DNA of 35,151 bases from Podaxis mareebaensis. Lineage: Eukaryota > Basidiomycota > Agaricomycetes > Agaricales > Agaricaceae. Positions 1-12,155 of this stretch are shown here, in pieces. The notes beneath the pieces are model-generated. The model was not told the DNA's origin. It made no database searches and saw only the letters and a program-made list of their open reading frames with translations. The position numbers and the translations under genes were made by a program. Position 1 is the first letter of the stretch. Each line of letters begins with the position of its first letter. The stretch is taken from contig JAEUWP010000552.1 in the NCBI GenBank assembly GCA_018524725.1, positions 1 through 35,151 of the forward strand. Reading direction: 5' to 3'.

Positions 1-655
1 TAAATGATGTTATACCTTCAAAAAGTTTATATGTCATTTCTTACTCAATCAAATGTTTTTCCAGCTGTTATAGTCCACCTTATTCTTCAGATGAATTATA
101 TAAATCAACATGTAATAACTATTTTAAGCCAATTTACTGATGCGTAGCCAGACTTTGCGAATACGAACACAAGACATGTACACTCACTCCAGCATCATAA
201 ACGAGCACTCTCTGCAAGAATAACCGTCTTTCTGAACGTCTCCAATATCATACAGGTAGGACGTTACCAGCGCAGCGATCAAGAGGGGGGCCTAGGGGGG
301 ATACAATTCCTCCAATGCGGCGCAACAAACAAGTAACGTAGTGACGTGAGCAACTTAGGGGCTGAATTGGCGGTTCATTTGGTCTTATTCCCAGTTGCGA
401 GAAATCATTCCGAGGGCCCCCGAAGAGACTGATGCCTTGAAATTGCACCAAATCAATTTCTTCATTCTCCTTCAATACATCGTCCGGCTACCTAGTGCCT
501 AGTGCCCTCGATCATTTGCAATTCGAACAGTCATACACACTCATTATCCAAGTCGTAGCATATCCTGTTGCTCTGTGAGGTACGGAGAATACATTCAGAT
601 CATACAATGTAACTGCGATCAAATTTGCTACAAGAATGCCGGATCTTGACAGTGT
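1..655. other. 3-prime flank of gene A, no gene recognised
   Basis: This stretch follows the stop codon of gene A. The only ORF of note (248-475, minus) is short, has no recognisable motif and does not resemble the repeat family. I see no transposon ends or RNA gene in it. Confidence 0.5.
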
Positions 656-2801
656 CTACCAGGGATTCTCCTCCTCCACATAGAGAACCTACGGGATGTC
701 TTAGTCAACTGGCCAAATTGATGACTGCGAGTACTTACTCCAGAGAAGTGAACGAAGCTGATGTTGACAGTGTTGTTTCCTGACGTCAGAGATCCATTCG
801 TATGAATGAACATGCCAACAACCCTGGCGGTGTTCGTTGATTCATCATAGTAGTATATCTTGTCATAGTCGTCAGCATTCCATGAATTCAAGCCATCATC
901 GTTCGCGCCAGAGAGCTTGTACTTGACGGCGTCAAACATGTCCTGGCGAATAGAGGAATCTAGGCGCAAGGGGAACTTTAAGTAAAAGAGTCGAGTCTCG
1001 ACGGGAAGGAATTTACTATTCTGGATAGGTGGGAATTTATTCCTGCACGATCAAACACTCATCAGCACGTGAAAGGTGTTCACGTAATTTCGACATACGC
1101 GAATAGAATGGTGTCAACCCAGTTCCATATCTTTTGGTCGTTCGCATCTTCGAATTCGCCTGTTTGTTCAATTGTGCAGAGTGGCGTTCCAGCAACACGC
1201 TTCTCGGGACTTGTGGCCTCGCCCATGAGTTCATACTTGTACTTGTCGTAGAACTGGTCTCGGCCATAGCGATCGAGAAGGATGGTAAGCCTTGTGGTGT
1301 CTGGTGCGGTCGGCATGGATTCGGGCTGTAGGCAATTTATTGTTCAGCGGGAAAATGCGTTGACTGATTGTGTTGACTCACGTTATTCATGTGTTTGACT
1401 AGGTTATCACACAAGTTCTTGATTAAGTCTTTACGAACGAGGGCAGCATGATTGAGAGTCTCATAGTAGACCTGTTTGTAACAGTTACTGATGATTTGAT
1501 TGAGTAAAGGGTAGGACCTACGCCGAGGAAGAAGACATAAGCAATTGACACAGTGACTGTTTGGTCAGTGGTCTTCGTAGCAGTGTAGTAGGCGACTATT
1601 CCCTTGCAGTTGACAGGGTGGAAGGATTCTCCTTGACGACTGTATGTACGGTCGACTTTGAAGCTTTTCCAGTCATCTTTCTGTCCTCGAGAGACAGTCT
1701 GACGATAATCGGACGTCATGTCAGCCAGTGCTTTTCCTGAAACATTGAGTCAGCTTCCCATTTCTGCGCTCTGCAGGAGGATAAGAAAGCCGACCTTGCA
1801 CCCATTCAGGCAGAGGCGCCATGCTGCATATGGATCATGAGAGAATGGATAGAAGAACAGTTGGTGCGACGTACTTGAGGATTTTGGTGGTAAGATATAG
1901 TTCGACATTTTTCATGTTCATATCCTCAAAGTAGGACAGTGCATTGAAAGTTTTGTAGAAGAGTGATGGGTCCCGAGAGTCGGATGGACGTTGCTTGTAG
2001 TCGAAGTTGAACTCGTTCCGGAATTCCTTTGTAGCATAGGCCGTGAGCGCGTTTGTGAGACTCGTCTCATCTGTTACTGGCGGCGGCTAGAGAGAATTGT
2101 TCGGACATGTGGATACCTATATGTCAAGTGAGACCTTACATTGGCGTTTGGAACGCGACTGAAAGCGTCTTGTTGAAGCGACTTCCTTGCAAGTTGCGTG
2201 GGTGGCGGGACTTCGTAGTAGACCTGGCATGCCAACAATGAAGGCGGTTATGTTACGTAATCGGAACTACTTACTCCGACGTAGTAGCTCAGGGTATTGG
2301 TGACATCGTGGCCATCAATTGAGAGCGCGCCGTTGATGAAGACGATGATGCCGTTGAGCTCGACCGGGTTTTGTTCCGAGTTGGTTGGATAATACGTCCT
2401 CTTCAGAGGTAAGACTTGCCAGAAGGTGGACGGGACGACTTCAGTGAGGAGCTGCAACTCGTCGTTTAGGTCAGCAGTAGCGACATCTAAAGGATGTTGT
2501 CAGCTACGAGCCTCAACTTTCAACTTTCTAGATATGTTACCTTTCATCCAAGATTCCAATTGGAGTCCACTTATCAAGTTGTTAGACAGTCTTCGTCAAA
2601 ATCCATGAACATGACCTACCTTAAAATACGATCACGGTATTCATCAATGTGCGAAATCTGACCGTCAGTGTACGAGCACTTGTTCTCCGTTGCAGTTACC
2701 GCTTGTGGGTTTTGCGAAGTAGGGGGGCTCGTCACAGCGCCGTTGAATGCGTAGTTGAAGTTCTTCTGGAATCGTTGAATAGAGCATCGTCGCATGATGA
2801 T
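656..2801 (-). other. Three C-terminal repeat units of gene A
   Basis: Unit 1 (residues 2224-2364) lacks the leading YYE part; units 2 (2365-2544) and 3 (2545-2732) are complete. Each unit has an F-x(3)-F-x-[FY] motif (FQKNFNYAF, FRNEFNFDY, FYDKYKYEL), a PP or similar linker, a splice junction, a tiny exon (2541-2569 and 1795-1823, both 29 nt; 1017-1042, 26 nt), a W/Y-rich second half, and an ending such as SYYVG|VYYE where the bar is a phase-0 intron. The last unit ends HFSG|VLYVEEENPW-stop. The same units form almost all of genes B and C. Confidence 0.8.
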
Positions 2802-5800
2802 CTCCAAGTCTCCTTCAGTTTGAATATCAACGGGCTACGCGACGGCGTTAATGTCGGTTCCTGAAGGCATGTCGATCTTACCTCATCGAGTAGTTCATTT
2901 ATCCGGACCATCAAGGTCAGCAGAAGCTCTTCTTGCACTTGCTCACGCGTTTTCTTGGGTCGTGAACCGAATATCCACCTAGATAAGTAAGCGTGAGGAG
3001 TTAAAAGGGTAAGAAAACGGTTGGTGACATACCCGAACACGGCCTTGAATGGAGCTGCAATTACATTGACGACAGCGCCAAAGATTGAGATGATACCATG
3101 TCCCCAGGAGACCAGGAGATCGACAATGGCTTGGCCAGGGTCACGGAAGACATTGCGGAAAAACCTTCGTCGTGTGAGTCCACAATACTGCGAAAAAATG
3201 ACAAGGTAAGCAACGTACTTAACAATTTCGGATGTGAGCGCGCCCCCTTCTTTCAGGATTGTTGAGCAGAGGTCTCTGACGGCTTCTCCAAATTCCTTGC
3301 CGATAGCACTGTAAAAAGGATCCACGTAAGCAAAGGCTTGAATCAAATAGTGAATCGACGTACGTGGCAATTTCGAATGCTGCAACTCCGACTCTCTTCA
3401 ATCCGTCAGCAATCTGTTGGGCGATATAACCAAGACCGTGCAGAATATTGACGATGGTTTCCCAGGCGACGTTGAAGAACTCCTTGATCGCTTGCGCGGC
3501 TACCTCAAAGGCGACTCCGAGTTCATGGATGAGGAATTTCAGGATCTCAACCATCGCAAGGCCGGCCTCCTTGAGTACCCTGATGACCTCCTTGATTGAT
3601 GATAATATGGCCTTCAAAGCGTTCAGGAAGTCTTGGGCCAGGGTCTCAACGATCCACTTGGCAATTTGCTCGCCGATGGCCTTCAGGTCCATGAGGTCGG
3701 CCCCGATAGTAAAGGACTTCTGTATCTTGAGCGTGAAGAGCTCAAACGACCCCGAAATCTTCAACTCCCACTCGATGTTCTCCCAAACGATATTGAGAGA
3801 GAACGCCGCCCCGAAGCCAATGATGCGATTGGTCTTGAAACGGAAGCCTCCAATGGTGAAGTCGGGCTGAATGAGATCGAGGGAGAACTCATAGGACGCA
3901 GCAACCTCGAGGTGGGTATCATCAATGGAGCCGCTCAAAGCACCCTTATTGGTCCAGACGTCCTGTGCGAGGAGGAACTCTAGACCTTTCTTAGAGACGT
4001 CGAAGTTCAAATCCTTCTCGAGCGTGAGGAAGGTGAGCTTTCCTGAGGCTTTTGCGTAGAACGGGCTCTCCCCATCGTTGATGTGAACGTGCAGCGATGC
4101 TCCAGCGTCGGGTGGTGGCGGAGGTTGTTCTTCTGGGGAAGGTAAAATGCTGAATAGTTTTTCGTGGAGAACAACAATTCGGCTCAGGTGTCCATCGATC
4201 GCCACTTTCTTGGGTTCAATGTCGACCTTGACAGCAGCTTCAAAGTGGATGAATGGCAACTTGAAAGAACCTTCCATCCTGAGTTGTTTTGGCAACCGTT
4301 GGCCACTTTCATCAACGGTATCTTTCGGTACGATCTTGAATTCAAGCGGTCCGAAGCCGGCATCGAGGTATTCTGGAACAGACGGAACGTCTGCGAAGAT
4401 TTGAATGATGTTGTTCAACGAGAGGCCCCTGGAGGCCAATAAGCATTCAACGAACGTTTTGAAGGGGTTTCTGGCTTACTCGATACTTCCACTAGCCCAC
4501 GAACTCATCAAATTTTCTTCCACGAAGTGTACGTTAACGCTACATTCCGAAATCAGCTGAAAGCTACAAAATACCCCGAGATAACAGAAAGAAATCACCT
4601 TCCTTTGACACTAGCCTTGTTGATGTTCAGCGACACTGAGCCCTGGATAGTAAAAGACGACGGAACAGGGAATTCTTCGGGTGGGAAGGTTGCAGCGAAG
4701 ACTACGTTGTCGAAGTTAAGACCGTCGAAACCAAAAACGCCGTGCCATTTATCAAGTTTGAACTCGAAACCCAAACCAGCGTCCCGGGTGCTGACGAACA
4801 ACCATAATGAGGTATTGATGGGTTCCTTGGAAATGTGGCTGCCGAAGTCCAACTTTGCATTACCTTGTTGAGAAAGTCAGATTCAGTTTCGTTACATTAT
4901 CACAAGCTGACGCACCGACAACTCCCAGCGAAGGAGCCATGTCGTTTTCCTTCTTGCACTCGATTAGTATCGCACCGGACAACATCATACTACCATTGAA
5001 AAGAGTAATAGGTCGTCCAATAGCAGCAGAGAGTGATATCATGGAGCTGCTAACGGTGCCAACGATATCCATGCTGGAGACGCCAATGACCTTCGTGAAA
5101 CTTCGCATTGCACCCTTGAAGAGGAGGCGACAAGCGATAGCGAGAGAAATAGAGCCTCCGCTCCTCGTTTCCGGGATTTTGAGGGATGGGTCAATGGCGC
5201 CAGCATCGAGTTGATAGTTGTATATAACAACGGACATACGCTCAAGCGCGACTTGGGCACCAACGATGGGGCCGAGAATAGGGATGTCTTCGATGAGGTT
5301 CTCCTGGGAGGATCCAATGGCGAAGCCGAATGAGTAGGCCCACACATTCGTCTTGGCGCAGGCAAAGCGGAGGTGGGAGAAGCAAAGCCACTCGAGATCG
5401 GCATCAAAGGAGAATGAAGACTTGTCAGAGCTATGGGTGAGCGCAACCTGAAGTTTCGTGATGTAGATGTCAAGGGATTTCTTCAGTACGGGAAGGTCGA
5501 CTTCGTCCAGAATTTTACGCAAATCAAGGTCCGACACTCGGGATAGAACGTCCAGAACAGATAGCGTGCCTTCGTATTTCGCCTCGGCAGACCATACAGC
5601 ACCTGAAGGGGTCTCCGCGGAGACCACAGTGCCAGGATCAGACAGTGATCCTGAAGGAGTAGACGAGGGACCGTCATAGGCGAGAGTGAAAGTGAGGTAG
5701 TCGAGGCCCTTGCCTAACTTCAACATCGCATCAAACTCAACCTTCTTGCCACTGTACTTCGAGTATGAAACGAAGAGCGTGATCTGCTCCAGGGACAGTT

Positions 5801-8800
5801 CCTTCCAGAGCTGGAGGTTGGACGTCGAACTTGCACAAATAGTGATCTCCGACATCGAAAACTTTCCCTGGTTGAGCTGGAGAGTGAGAGACGCGCGTTG
5901 GATGCCGATCCCAGCCAGAAATGCGAGGCTCGGAGGTAAACGGACGAAATCGGCACCTAAGAGGGCTGAGTCAAATAATTCGCCCTGTATCGGAGAGGAG
6001 CATACCCGGCAGGAACGTGGTCAACACGACCTCTGTCGTAAGTATGTCTTGTCCAGCGTCGAAAGTCATTGCGATGATGCTTTCCTCTGCCGAAGCAACA
6101 GTGAGCTGCGCGTGACAAATCACATCCGCGACGATTAGTTGAGCATTGATTCCGACGTAGATGCCGCGTGAGGCCTATTTCCGCGTGTCAAAAAAATTGG
6201 GTCGCAAAAGAAGGGGGAAAAACAAGAGGAAGAAAACGCACTTTGTTGAACGGATTATCAATGCTGATGACCAAGTTAGGCTCCGCTATCTCAACAGCGC
6301 CTGAAGTACCATTGAGCAACAAAAAATTTGATCAAAGACAGAAACGTACTAAATGCGTCAATCTTGCCTTTGATACTCATCGAAATCTGGATTTTCGAAA
6401 CTGACCACTTTCCCCCCGTCCTCTCCGCCATGACAATAAAACTGTCCATGACCGTCTCCTCCAAAATAGACGATAACTTTTCAGGAAGAACAGAGACATT
6501 CTCCCCTAAGAAGTGCAGAAGAATCTTTCCCAATGGAATCGCTCGCTGTTGCGTTCCAACCTGGAAGTAGATCCGATCGGAAGTATCAGGGTTGCCCGCA
6601 TGGTCGTATGCGAAGAAAACTTCAACGTCGACTTGTGCGATGCGAACCACTCCCCAACCGTTAAGCACGAACACTTTCGAGTTGTCTGACGTGAGGTTCT
6701 TGGCTTCAATATCAACGGAGATTTGAGATATTTCAAAGACATTTTCGACGAGCGGCCATTGATCGAGTGCGATGTTGAACTTGAGGTAGTCAGGCTTTAG
6801 GCCAGATTTCCAGCCGACGACGACATGCGAGATGCTGAGAGAGTTTGAAAGATCAGATAATCCTGGGAACGTGTTCGCCAAATCAAAAGAAAGGTCAGCG
6901 ACGTCGAGGAGGTGGCCGATGGAAAACGAATCCTGGATCCCGGGAAGGAGGGCCAGCTCGTACAAGAGGAACTCTTGAGGGGTATATTGGGCAGTGAATT
7001 GGATCGGAAGATTCAGGTCTGTGCCCCCGGAAGTATGAGCAACACCGGTGAGCCTAGCGAGAACCTACGAGAACCATCAGGGAGAGTGCCTCAGGATTAG
7101 ACGCGTCATACCTTTCGATCCGCCGAAGAATAAGCGTTTTCGACGATAATCCGTAAGGCGGTAAATGCGAGAGAGAATGACAACGAGAATGGGTTCCATG
7201 CGGGGATATCTGTGAGTTTGAGCTCCGCGAAGAGGTCTTTGAGAATGAGCTTCGAAAGAACTTTGTGAAGCGTAAATCCAGGATTGTCGAGTCCTACTTT
7301 AACGTCGAGATCCTTGAGAAGGTGTTCAATGACTGGAATACATCAGCGCAAAAAAAGAAAGTCGCAAGAAGCAAGAGGCCAACCTGGAAGGACAACATGC
7401 TTGAAGGCCTGCCCATATTGCACGTCAGTACCGAAGATGCGGGCCAGATCGACAAGGGACATCTTGTAGTTTTCCGTGTTATATTTGTCATCGGCAAAGC
7501 GAACAGTATAAGTGGTAGGCTGATTGGACGTCAGAAGTATATGACAAACGACCTGCCAAAGAGTTAAATTGACCCATGGCTGCAATAAATTCTGACTTAC
7601 ATTATACTTCCCTGTAGTAGTTTCCAACTGACCCCGGAACTCAGCAGACGTAATTCCCACAGCGTAATGCGGCCAGATAACCAGAATCGACATAGATCCG
7701 TCCCATACAATCTTATAGGGAACTGGAAATGCTCGTGAGTCGAAAGGTATCGTCCAGGACAGTGGGCTATGTCGAGCGGGCATGTCAAAAGAGAGTGAGT
7801 AAATGCCCTGACTACCTCGAAAATCGGCACTGCAAGGTGACCATAAGTCAAAAAGACGCGAAGCGTTGGAGACGAACGCACGTGGTAGGATCGATGACTT
7901 TTGCTGAGAGGTTCTGTATGAGCCACTCAACAGGTCCATTTGGTTGATCAAGATAATCCGGGGAGTTGGCAAAGTCAAATGGAATGGCAGCTAAAAGTTC
8001 TTCCGATCGCTGCACCCCCATGAATAAAGCCGCGAATGCGCCAAACTTGAGACTATTGCCGGTGACAATGTTACTTGCGATCTTCTTTGCATCTTGACCG
8101 GTGAGCTCGTTCTCGGACACGAGATATTGGAGGAGCTCATCGATTCCAGAGAGCGTTCGCGTGGAATATGGCTAAGCAGTATTCGTTGTTAAAAGTTGTG
8201 ATGCACTATGATGAGCGATACGAACGAACCTGGTGTAAAACAAGCTCCTCATGTGATAAGGGTGCGGAGGTACCGAGCAACTTTGCTGAAATCGCATACC
8301 GAGTGGGAGATGCTCGTGGAACCGCAGGTATGGGAGTCTGGGTCCCGGTGGAAAACGGCACGGATGTGGTGACAGGAGTATCGGCAGACAAGGCCATAGA
8401 CGTGAACATACGCGGTTGAACATCGAGGACTTCTGGTTCTATAGCCGATGCTTCCGCCGCCTCCCCAGGATCGGAATCCCCAGTTTCCCGTACTCCCGGC
8501 AGGGCCATTAGCGAAACGCCTACCCCTCCTCCAGTTGAAGCGTCCGAGGTGGAGCTTTTGAGCTTTTTGGTGTAAGGCTCAAACGGAAGCTCCGGTGCCT
8601 TGCTGAGCTCTGGTATGAAAGGTTTAGACGGAAGCTCAGGTGCCTTTTTGAGCTTTTTGGTGTAAGGCTCAAACCGAAGCTTTGGTGCCGCCTTGACCAT
8701 ATCAGCGATCTCTTCGTTCTCGTCCAGCATCTTTTTGGGATAAGAAGACCAGAAATCCCGGGCAATATATGAGATCCAGCAAGCCGAATCGTCCGTATCA

Positions 8801-10844
8801 TCCTCATAAATGGCAACGGCACCAGAGTGAGATCCCGGAGCAAGGAGGTTTACTTCGACGTATTCGATTGCTCCCCCGGCCCCCCCAACGAAAAGCTCAC
8901 CAAGTTTTTCGGTCACGCTAGGAACAAGAACGTTGGTGAGATATATTTCGACGTCTTCCTTGCGCTCCTGTGCTGCGCCAACGATACCGGCCATCGTAGT
9001 GATATGAGGATTGGGATGTACGTCCAACGCTGCTGATATCTATTGCATAGAGGCAATTTTGAGAGACCAAGCTAACAACTAAATGACAGACACTCACGGC
9101 ATATTTCTTCGCGCGAACTCTACGGGAGAAAGGTCAACGGAAGTCCAAAAGTGTACCAATAGAAGGACTCACTTTGAGAAGAAATAAATGCAAGTCAAGA
9201 TAACATCGTTGAATTTCTTCCCCTTGAGATAATCGCTTTTCGCCTCCTCTTGTCGTCGTTTCGCGTCGCGCGTCCAACGGTTGTTGGCACCACTCCCATG
9301 GTGCATCACCTGATTCGTCGATGAGACAAACACAAGGAAATAAATGATCGGAGCCCTACTTTCATCAAAGTGACGTTATATGGAGCCCCGCCAGGAGTAT
9401 ACAAAGACCCAGGTCCCTTCAGTATGTCCGCAATTGCATCACCCAGGAGCAGCAGCCGCGTTGGTCCGTCCTCAGCAAGGAATGCGATGCTTGAACGGTT
9501 CTTAGCTGAGGGATCCAACGCCATCTTCTCCTCAGCCCGACTCACTCGAGCGAAGTCCTTGAGCTTCGATTCGGCCAGTGGTGTTGTCGTTTTGCTTAGC
9601 TCTCTGGAGTGGGACGCATCAGTTATACATCTCGAGTCTCGCTGCCCCTCACAGGAGACTTACTTTTCTAGGAAAGTCCACTCAGTCACTTCGAGTGAAT
9701 TCTTCCCTTGCAACGCGACAAGCAACTTGTCCTTCCTCAACTCTTTCTCTAGTGGTCCCAAAAATCGAATGGTAAATTGCCCTTTCTTTATCAGACCACC
9801 ACCCTTAGCATTCGCGTCTCTCATTGCAAACGTTGCAGATCGACCCTTGTAAGTCACGTTGGGGGCGAGGTCCTGGTTGAAGCTGATCGCTGGTGGGGCT
9901 TTCGCATTGTATTTTTCGAGTTGCTGATCGAACCAGTTGTCCAATGGGGCGACAACCTTCTCTACCTCCTTCTCTACCTCCTTCTCCTCTCCGCCGACAA
10001 TTTCCTTCACCTTCTCCTTCACTTTGTACTTGTCCCCTGCCTAAGGAAATGTTAACATCATTGCAACGACTAACAGTGTAAAACTGGACTGACTCTTAGC
10101 GTGGTAATGTTCCTCAAACTATTTGCAAACGTCAGAAAGCAATACATTGTCGCTGTGGAATTGGGACGAACCTGTTGTACCAGATAGACTCAATTGGTTT
10201 CTTCCCGGCCTCCATCAACGTATCTCCCTTTATCCAGACATTATACAAGTCATTCGCATACTTTGGATCCTTCTTCCCCGCCACCCTGACACGGAGATGT
10301 CAGCCCAAGATTTCCGGAGTGCAAAAGACACTAAGCGTACAAGGAGGCCATCAAGGTCTCAATTCCTGCGCCAGCGACTAATCAGGTACAAGCTCCTCAA
10401 CATATAAAGTGAATCCGGTACCTTGCTTGTGGTCGACATCATCGTGCGTCAAGACTAACGTATCGATCTTCTCCATGACATTCGGCGGTGGAGAAGCGCC
10501 GGCGCCCGCAGTAGACCCCGAAAGACGGTTGAGCGTATGAAACAAGTTGAACCTTGCACGAGCCTGCGTCTCATGCTCGACATACATTGGTTCAATGTTG
10601 CCAGGACCGCCATCGATGAGCATGTATTCCTGAGCAAAATCTGTATTTGAATAGAAAAGCATGGGGCGAAGAGACGCGGATGCGTACGGTGGCCCCTGTT
10701 CCAGTGTTGTATTCGAGAACAAGTGCATCCCCGTAGCTTGCTTGAATCTTTGCCACGCGAATAGGCGCGATGAGTACGTCTCTGAATGAAGTGTGGGGAG
10801 GAAGAACTCACAACGTGAAGTAGTGCAGTTTTTTTGCCAGTCAT
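656..10844 (-). CDS. Gene A: giant MBL-fold hydrolase with beta-rich core and three C-terminal repeats (37 exons, 2,742 aa)
   Basis: I joined 37 exons by GT-AG introns; the total is 8,229 coding bases and every junction keeps frame, so I read it as one intact gene. Exons: 10812-10844, 10688-10747, 10422-10629, 10341-10377, 10172-10285, 10094-10118, 9664-10040, 9360-9603, 9173-9309, 9098-9119, 8230-9039, 7882-8171, 7601-7829, 7384-7552, 7112-7332, 6350-7064, 6242-6300, 6006-6174, 4916-5956, 4599-4863, 4480-4539, 3364-4428, 3219-3308, 3033-3164, 2882-2978, 2620-2801, 2541-2569, 2275-2486, 2140-2223, 1875-2086, 1795-1823, 1522-1736, 1382-1471, 1099-1325, 1017-1042, 739-959, 656-688. Residues 1-689 are the MBL region, about 690-2223 the core, 2224-2732 three repeats, then a ten-residue tail ending in Trp. 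No signal peptide is visible. Individual junctions are predictions; the least certain are the first (64-nt intron) and the acceptor of exon 26. Substrate and role are unknown. Confidence 0.8.
2882..8171 (-). other. Core region of gene A: repeated beta-rich segments and amphipathic helices
   Basis: Roughly 1,500 residues follow the linker. At least four segments share a pattern: a helix ending in LP or a similar turn, then alternating strands with a W, for example FSIGHLLDVADLSFDL (6.9 kb), VLDVLSRVSDLDLRKIL (5.55 kb), GLSLNNIIQIFADVPSV (4.4 kb) and FTLHKVLSKLILKDLF (7.27 kb). This suggests internal duplication. Exons at 3.03-3.7 kb code a long amphipathic helical stretch (about residues 2000-2190) rich in Ala, Ile, Leu, Lys and Glu, including LKAIGEQIAKWIVETLAQ. 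From memory the layout resembles large DUF6603-type proteins, but I could not check this and hold it at low confidence. There is no clear membrane anchor. Confidence 0.5.
8230..10844 (-). other. MBL-fold hydrolase module of gene A (residues 1-689)
   Basis: The start MTGKKTALLHV continues after an intron as IQASYGDALVLEY, like the opening strand of ComEC-type MBL hydrolases, then MLIDGGPG. The metal motif is LTHDDVDHK at about residues 93-99, an HxDxDH variant of HxHxDH. After a roughly 220-residue Lys/Glu-rich insertion come RSSIAFLAEDG and LLLLGDAIADIL (metal-binding Asp of GDA), then MHHGSG split across an intron at 9309/9360, then YFFSK-VRAKKYA-ISAALDVHPNPH, the usual end of the fold. The VRAKKYA part is a 22-nt exon (9098-9119). 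These motifs in this order make the family assignment strong; the substrate (nucleic acid, nucleotide, lipid or other) cannot be told. Residues from about 440 on are a linker. Confidence 0.85.
8559..8686 (-). repeat. Direct repeats coding a Pro/Lys-rich linker in gene A
   Basis: The DNA block starting gagctttttggtgtaaggct occurs at about 8559 and again at about 8650, with a more diverged unit between. In the protein this gives repeated FEPYTKKLK and KAPELP units, about 40 residues, between the MBL module and the core. It looks like a flexible linker that can change length by repeat slippage. Confidence 0.7.
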
Positions 10845-12155
10845 GATCTCAGCGGGATTGCTTTTGCGATTGTCATGTCCTTCATATATACCCCCCTTTT
10901 GTCCAGTCGGTCTACCGCCGAGCCAGCTATCTAGAGATCACCACGAGTGATAAGAATAACTGGACATAGAACCTGATAGTTCGGCTTCGACCACAATCCT
11001 GGCTTCTCGATAGAAGCATGAGATTGATGAATAGATATTTGATGTAGGAAACGTTACAAGATTGCCGCAATTATGTACAGTCCATTCTGTCATCTCCCCA
11101 CGAGGTTGTTGGGCCGCTCGAACCTTCTGCGGGGGCATCAGTAATTAGACCATGTTATGGGTTACGAAGTTCGGGCAGAACTCCGGATCAACACCCATTA
11201 ACATACGAGCGCCTGGTGGCTGGGAAGCAGCCCGTAATAACCTGTAATCTACAATTCTAAACCTTATCGAAAGTCACCCACCTACGCGATGTCATTGATC
11301 CTTCGAGATATCTTCATACATATAATGTCAGAACCCCTGAAAGCCAAAGCCAGGAGCACGCCCTGCACGGCATTCGCTTCTCCCCGGTGCCTCTTTCGAC
11401 GTCTGGAAGCTAGTTCTCTACCCTATTGGGTGATACGACCCCTGTATTTCTTGCACACATTCCCATCTGGCCCTATCGCACCACATGAACTTTTCGAGGC
11501 CGGCGATAAATTTACTTCCAAGGCTGTGCAAAGCTTTATCTCGAACAGTTGATCGTTGATCAATCGATCATCGATTGTTAGTTGACAGTTCACCACTTCT
11601 CCATCCGCCATCTTTAATTTTGGACATGTCAAGGACTGTTCACGCAGATGTGCAAGGTTTCCCGTAGGAAACGGTGTCATCGTTGGTCTGGCGGTGGTTC
11701 TATCAGTAGAGGAATGTAAGAGAACAACGAAAAGAAAACTGATATTAGCATGTTTCCGTCGTAGTTACAGTTCTCATATATGAAGAGAATGGGGGGAGGC
11801 AAAGTGGGTGTAGCACAACCAACGGCGCGGCGCTTCCGAAGTCAGCCGGTGTCCAACGCAGATGCTGGGACGTTTGATGTCCGGCTACGGAGACAAACAT
11901 GCCTGGCGTCAATGAGGACGATGGGTGTGGTACCAAACCCGAGCCTTTGCAGGTCAGGAATTGCTCATTGCTGAAGGTATTTCGTCGCCTTTGCGCTCAC
12001 CCTCAGTCGGATTTTGCCATTCGTGTAGGGCACACCACCCCGTGTGCAGTCAGACAAATTTGTACATTCATACCAATTGCAAGTTGCGTAATACAGAGAT
12101 AGTTGATACAACAAGACTACATGCCGCGAAACACAGCTGCCGGTGATGCCCTTTA
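10845..12155. other. Gap between genes A and B, no gene recognised
   Basis: About 1.3 kb holds the promoter side of gene A and the 3-prime side of gene B. ORFs at 11289-11552 (plus) and 11423-11680 (minus) overlap each other and carry no motif I know. Short palindromic ATCGAT/TTGATC stretches occur near 11545-11580. I see no relation to the repeat family. Confidence 0.5.
10884..10890 (-). promoter_or_regulatory. Possible TATA box of gene A
   Basis: On the minus strand TATATAT lies about 40 nt before the proposed ATG of gene A at 10844, after a short G run. The spacing is plausible for a fungal core promoter with a very short leader. It rests on sequence likeness and position only. Confidence 0.35.

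Noticed and set aside
3188..3218. A 31-nt intron at the AA|GTACGT donor
   Set aside because: It breaks frame. Extending to the next acceptor gives a 54-nt intron that continues FFRNVFRDPGQ in frame.
3417..4442. Long plus-strand ORFs opposite gene A (for example 3448-3870 and 3633-3983)
   Set aside because: They mirror codon bias of the minus-strand exon 22 and have no motifs or splice support.
4860..4917. Reading the ORF through to its end at LTFSTR
   Set aside because: A GTGCGT donor inside it and the AACAAG acceptor give a 52-nt intron and a clean join (VVG then NAKLDFGS), so the last residues of that ORF are intron.
10782..10811. A 30-nt intron after MTGKKTALLHV in gene A
   Set aside because: Too short for this gene set and it puts exon 2 in the wrong frame; using the acceptor 34 nt further on gives a 64-nt intron and the expected MBL start LHVIQASYGDALVLEY.
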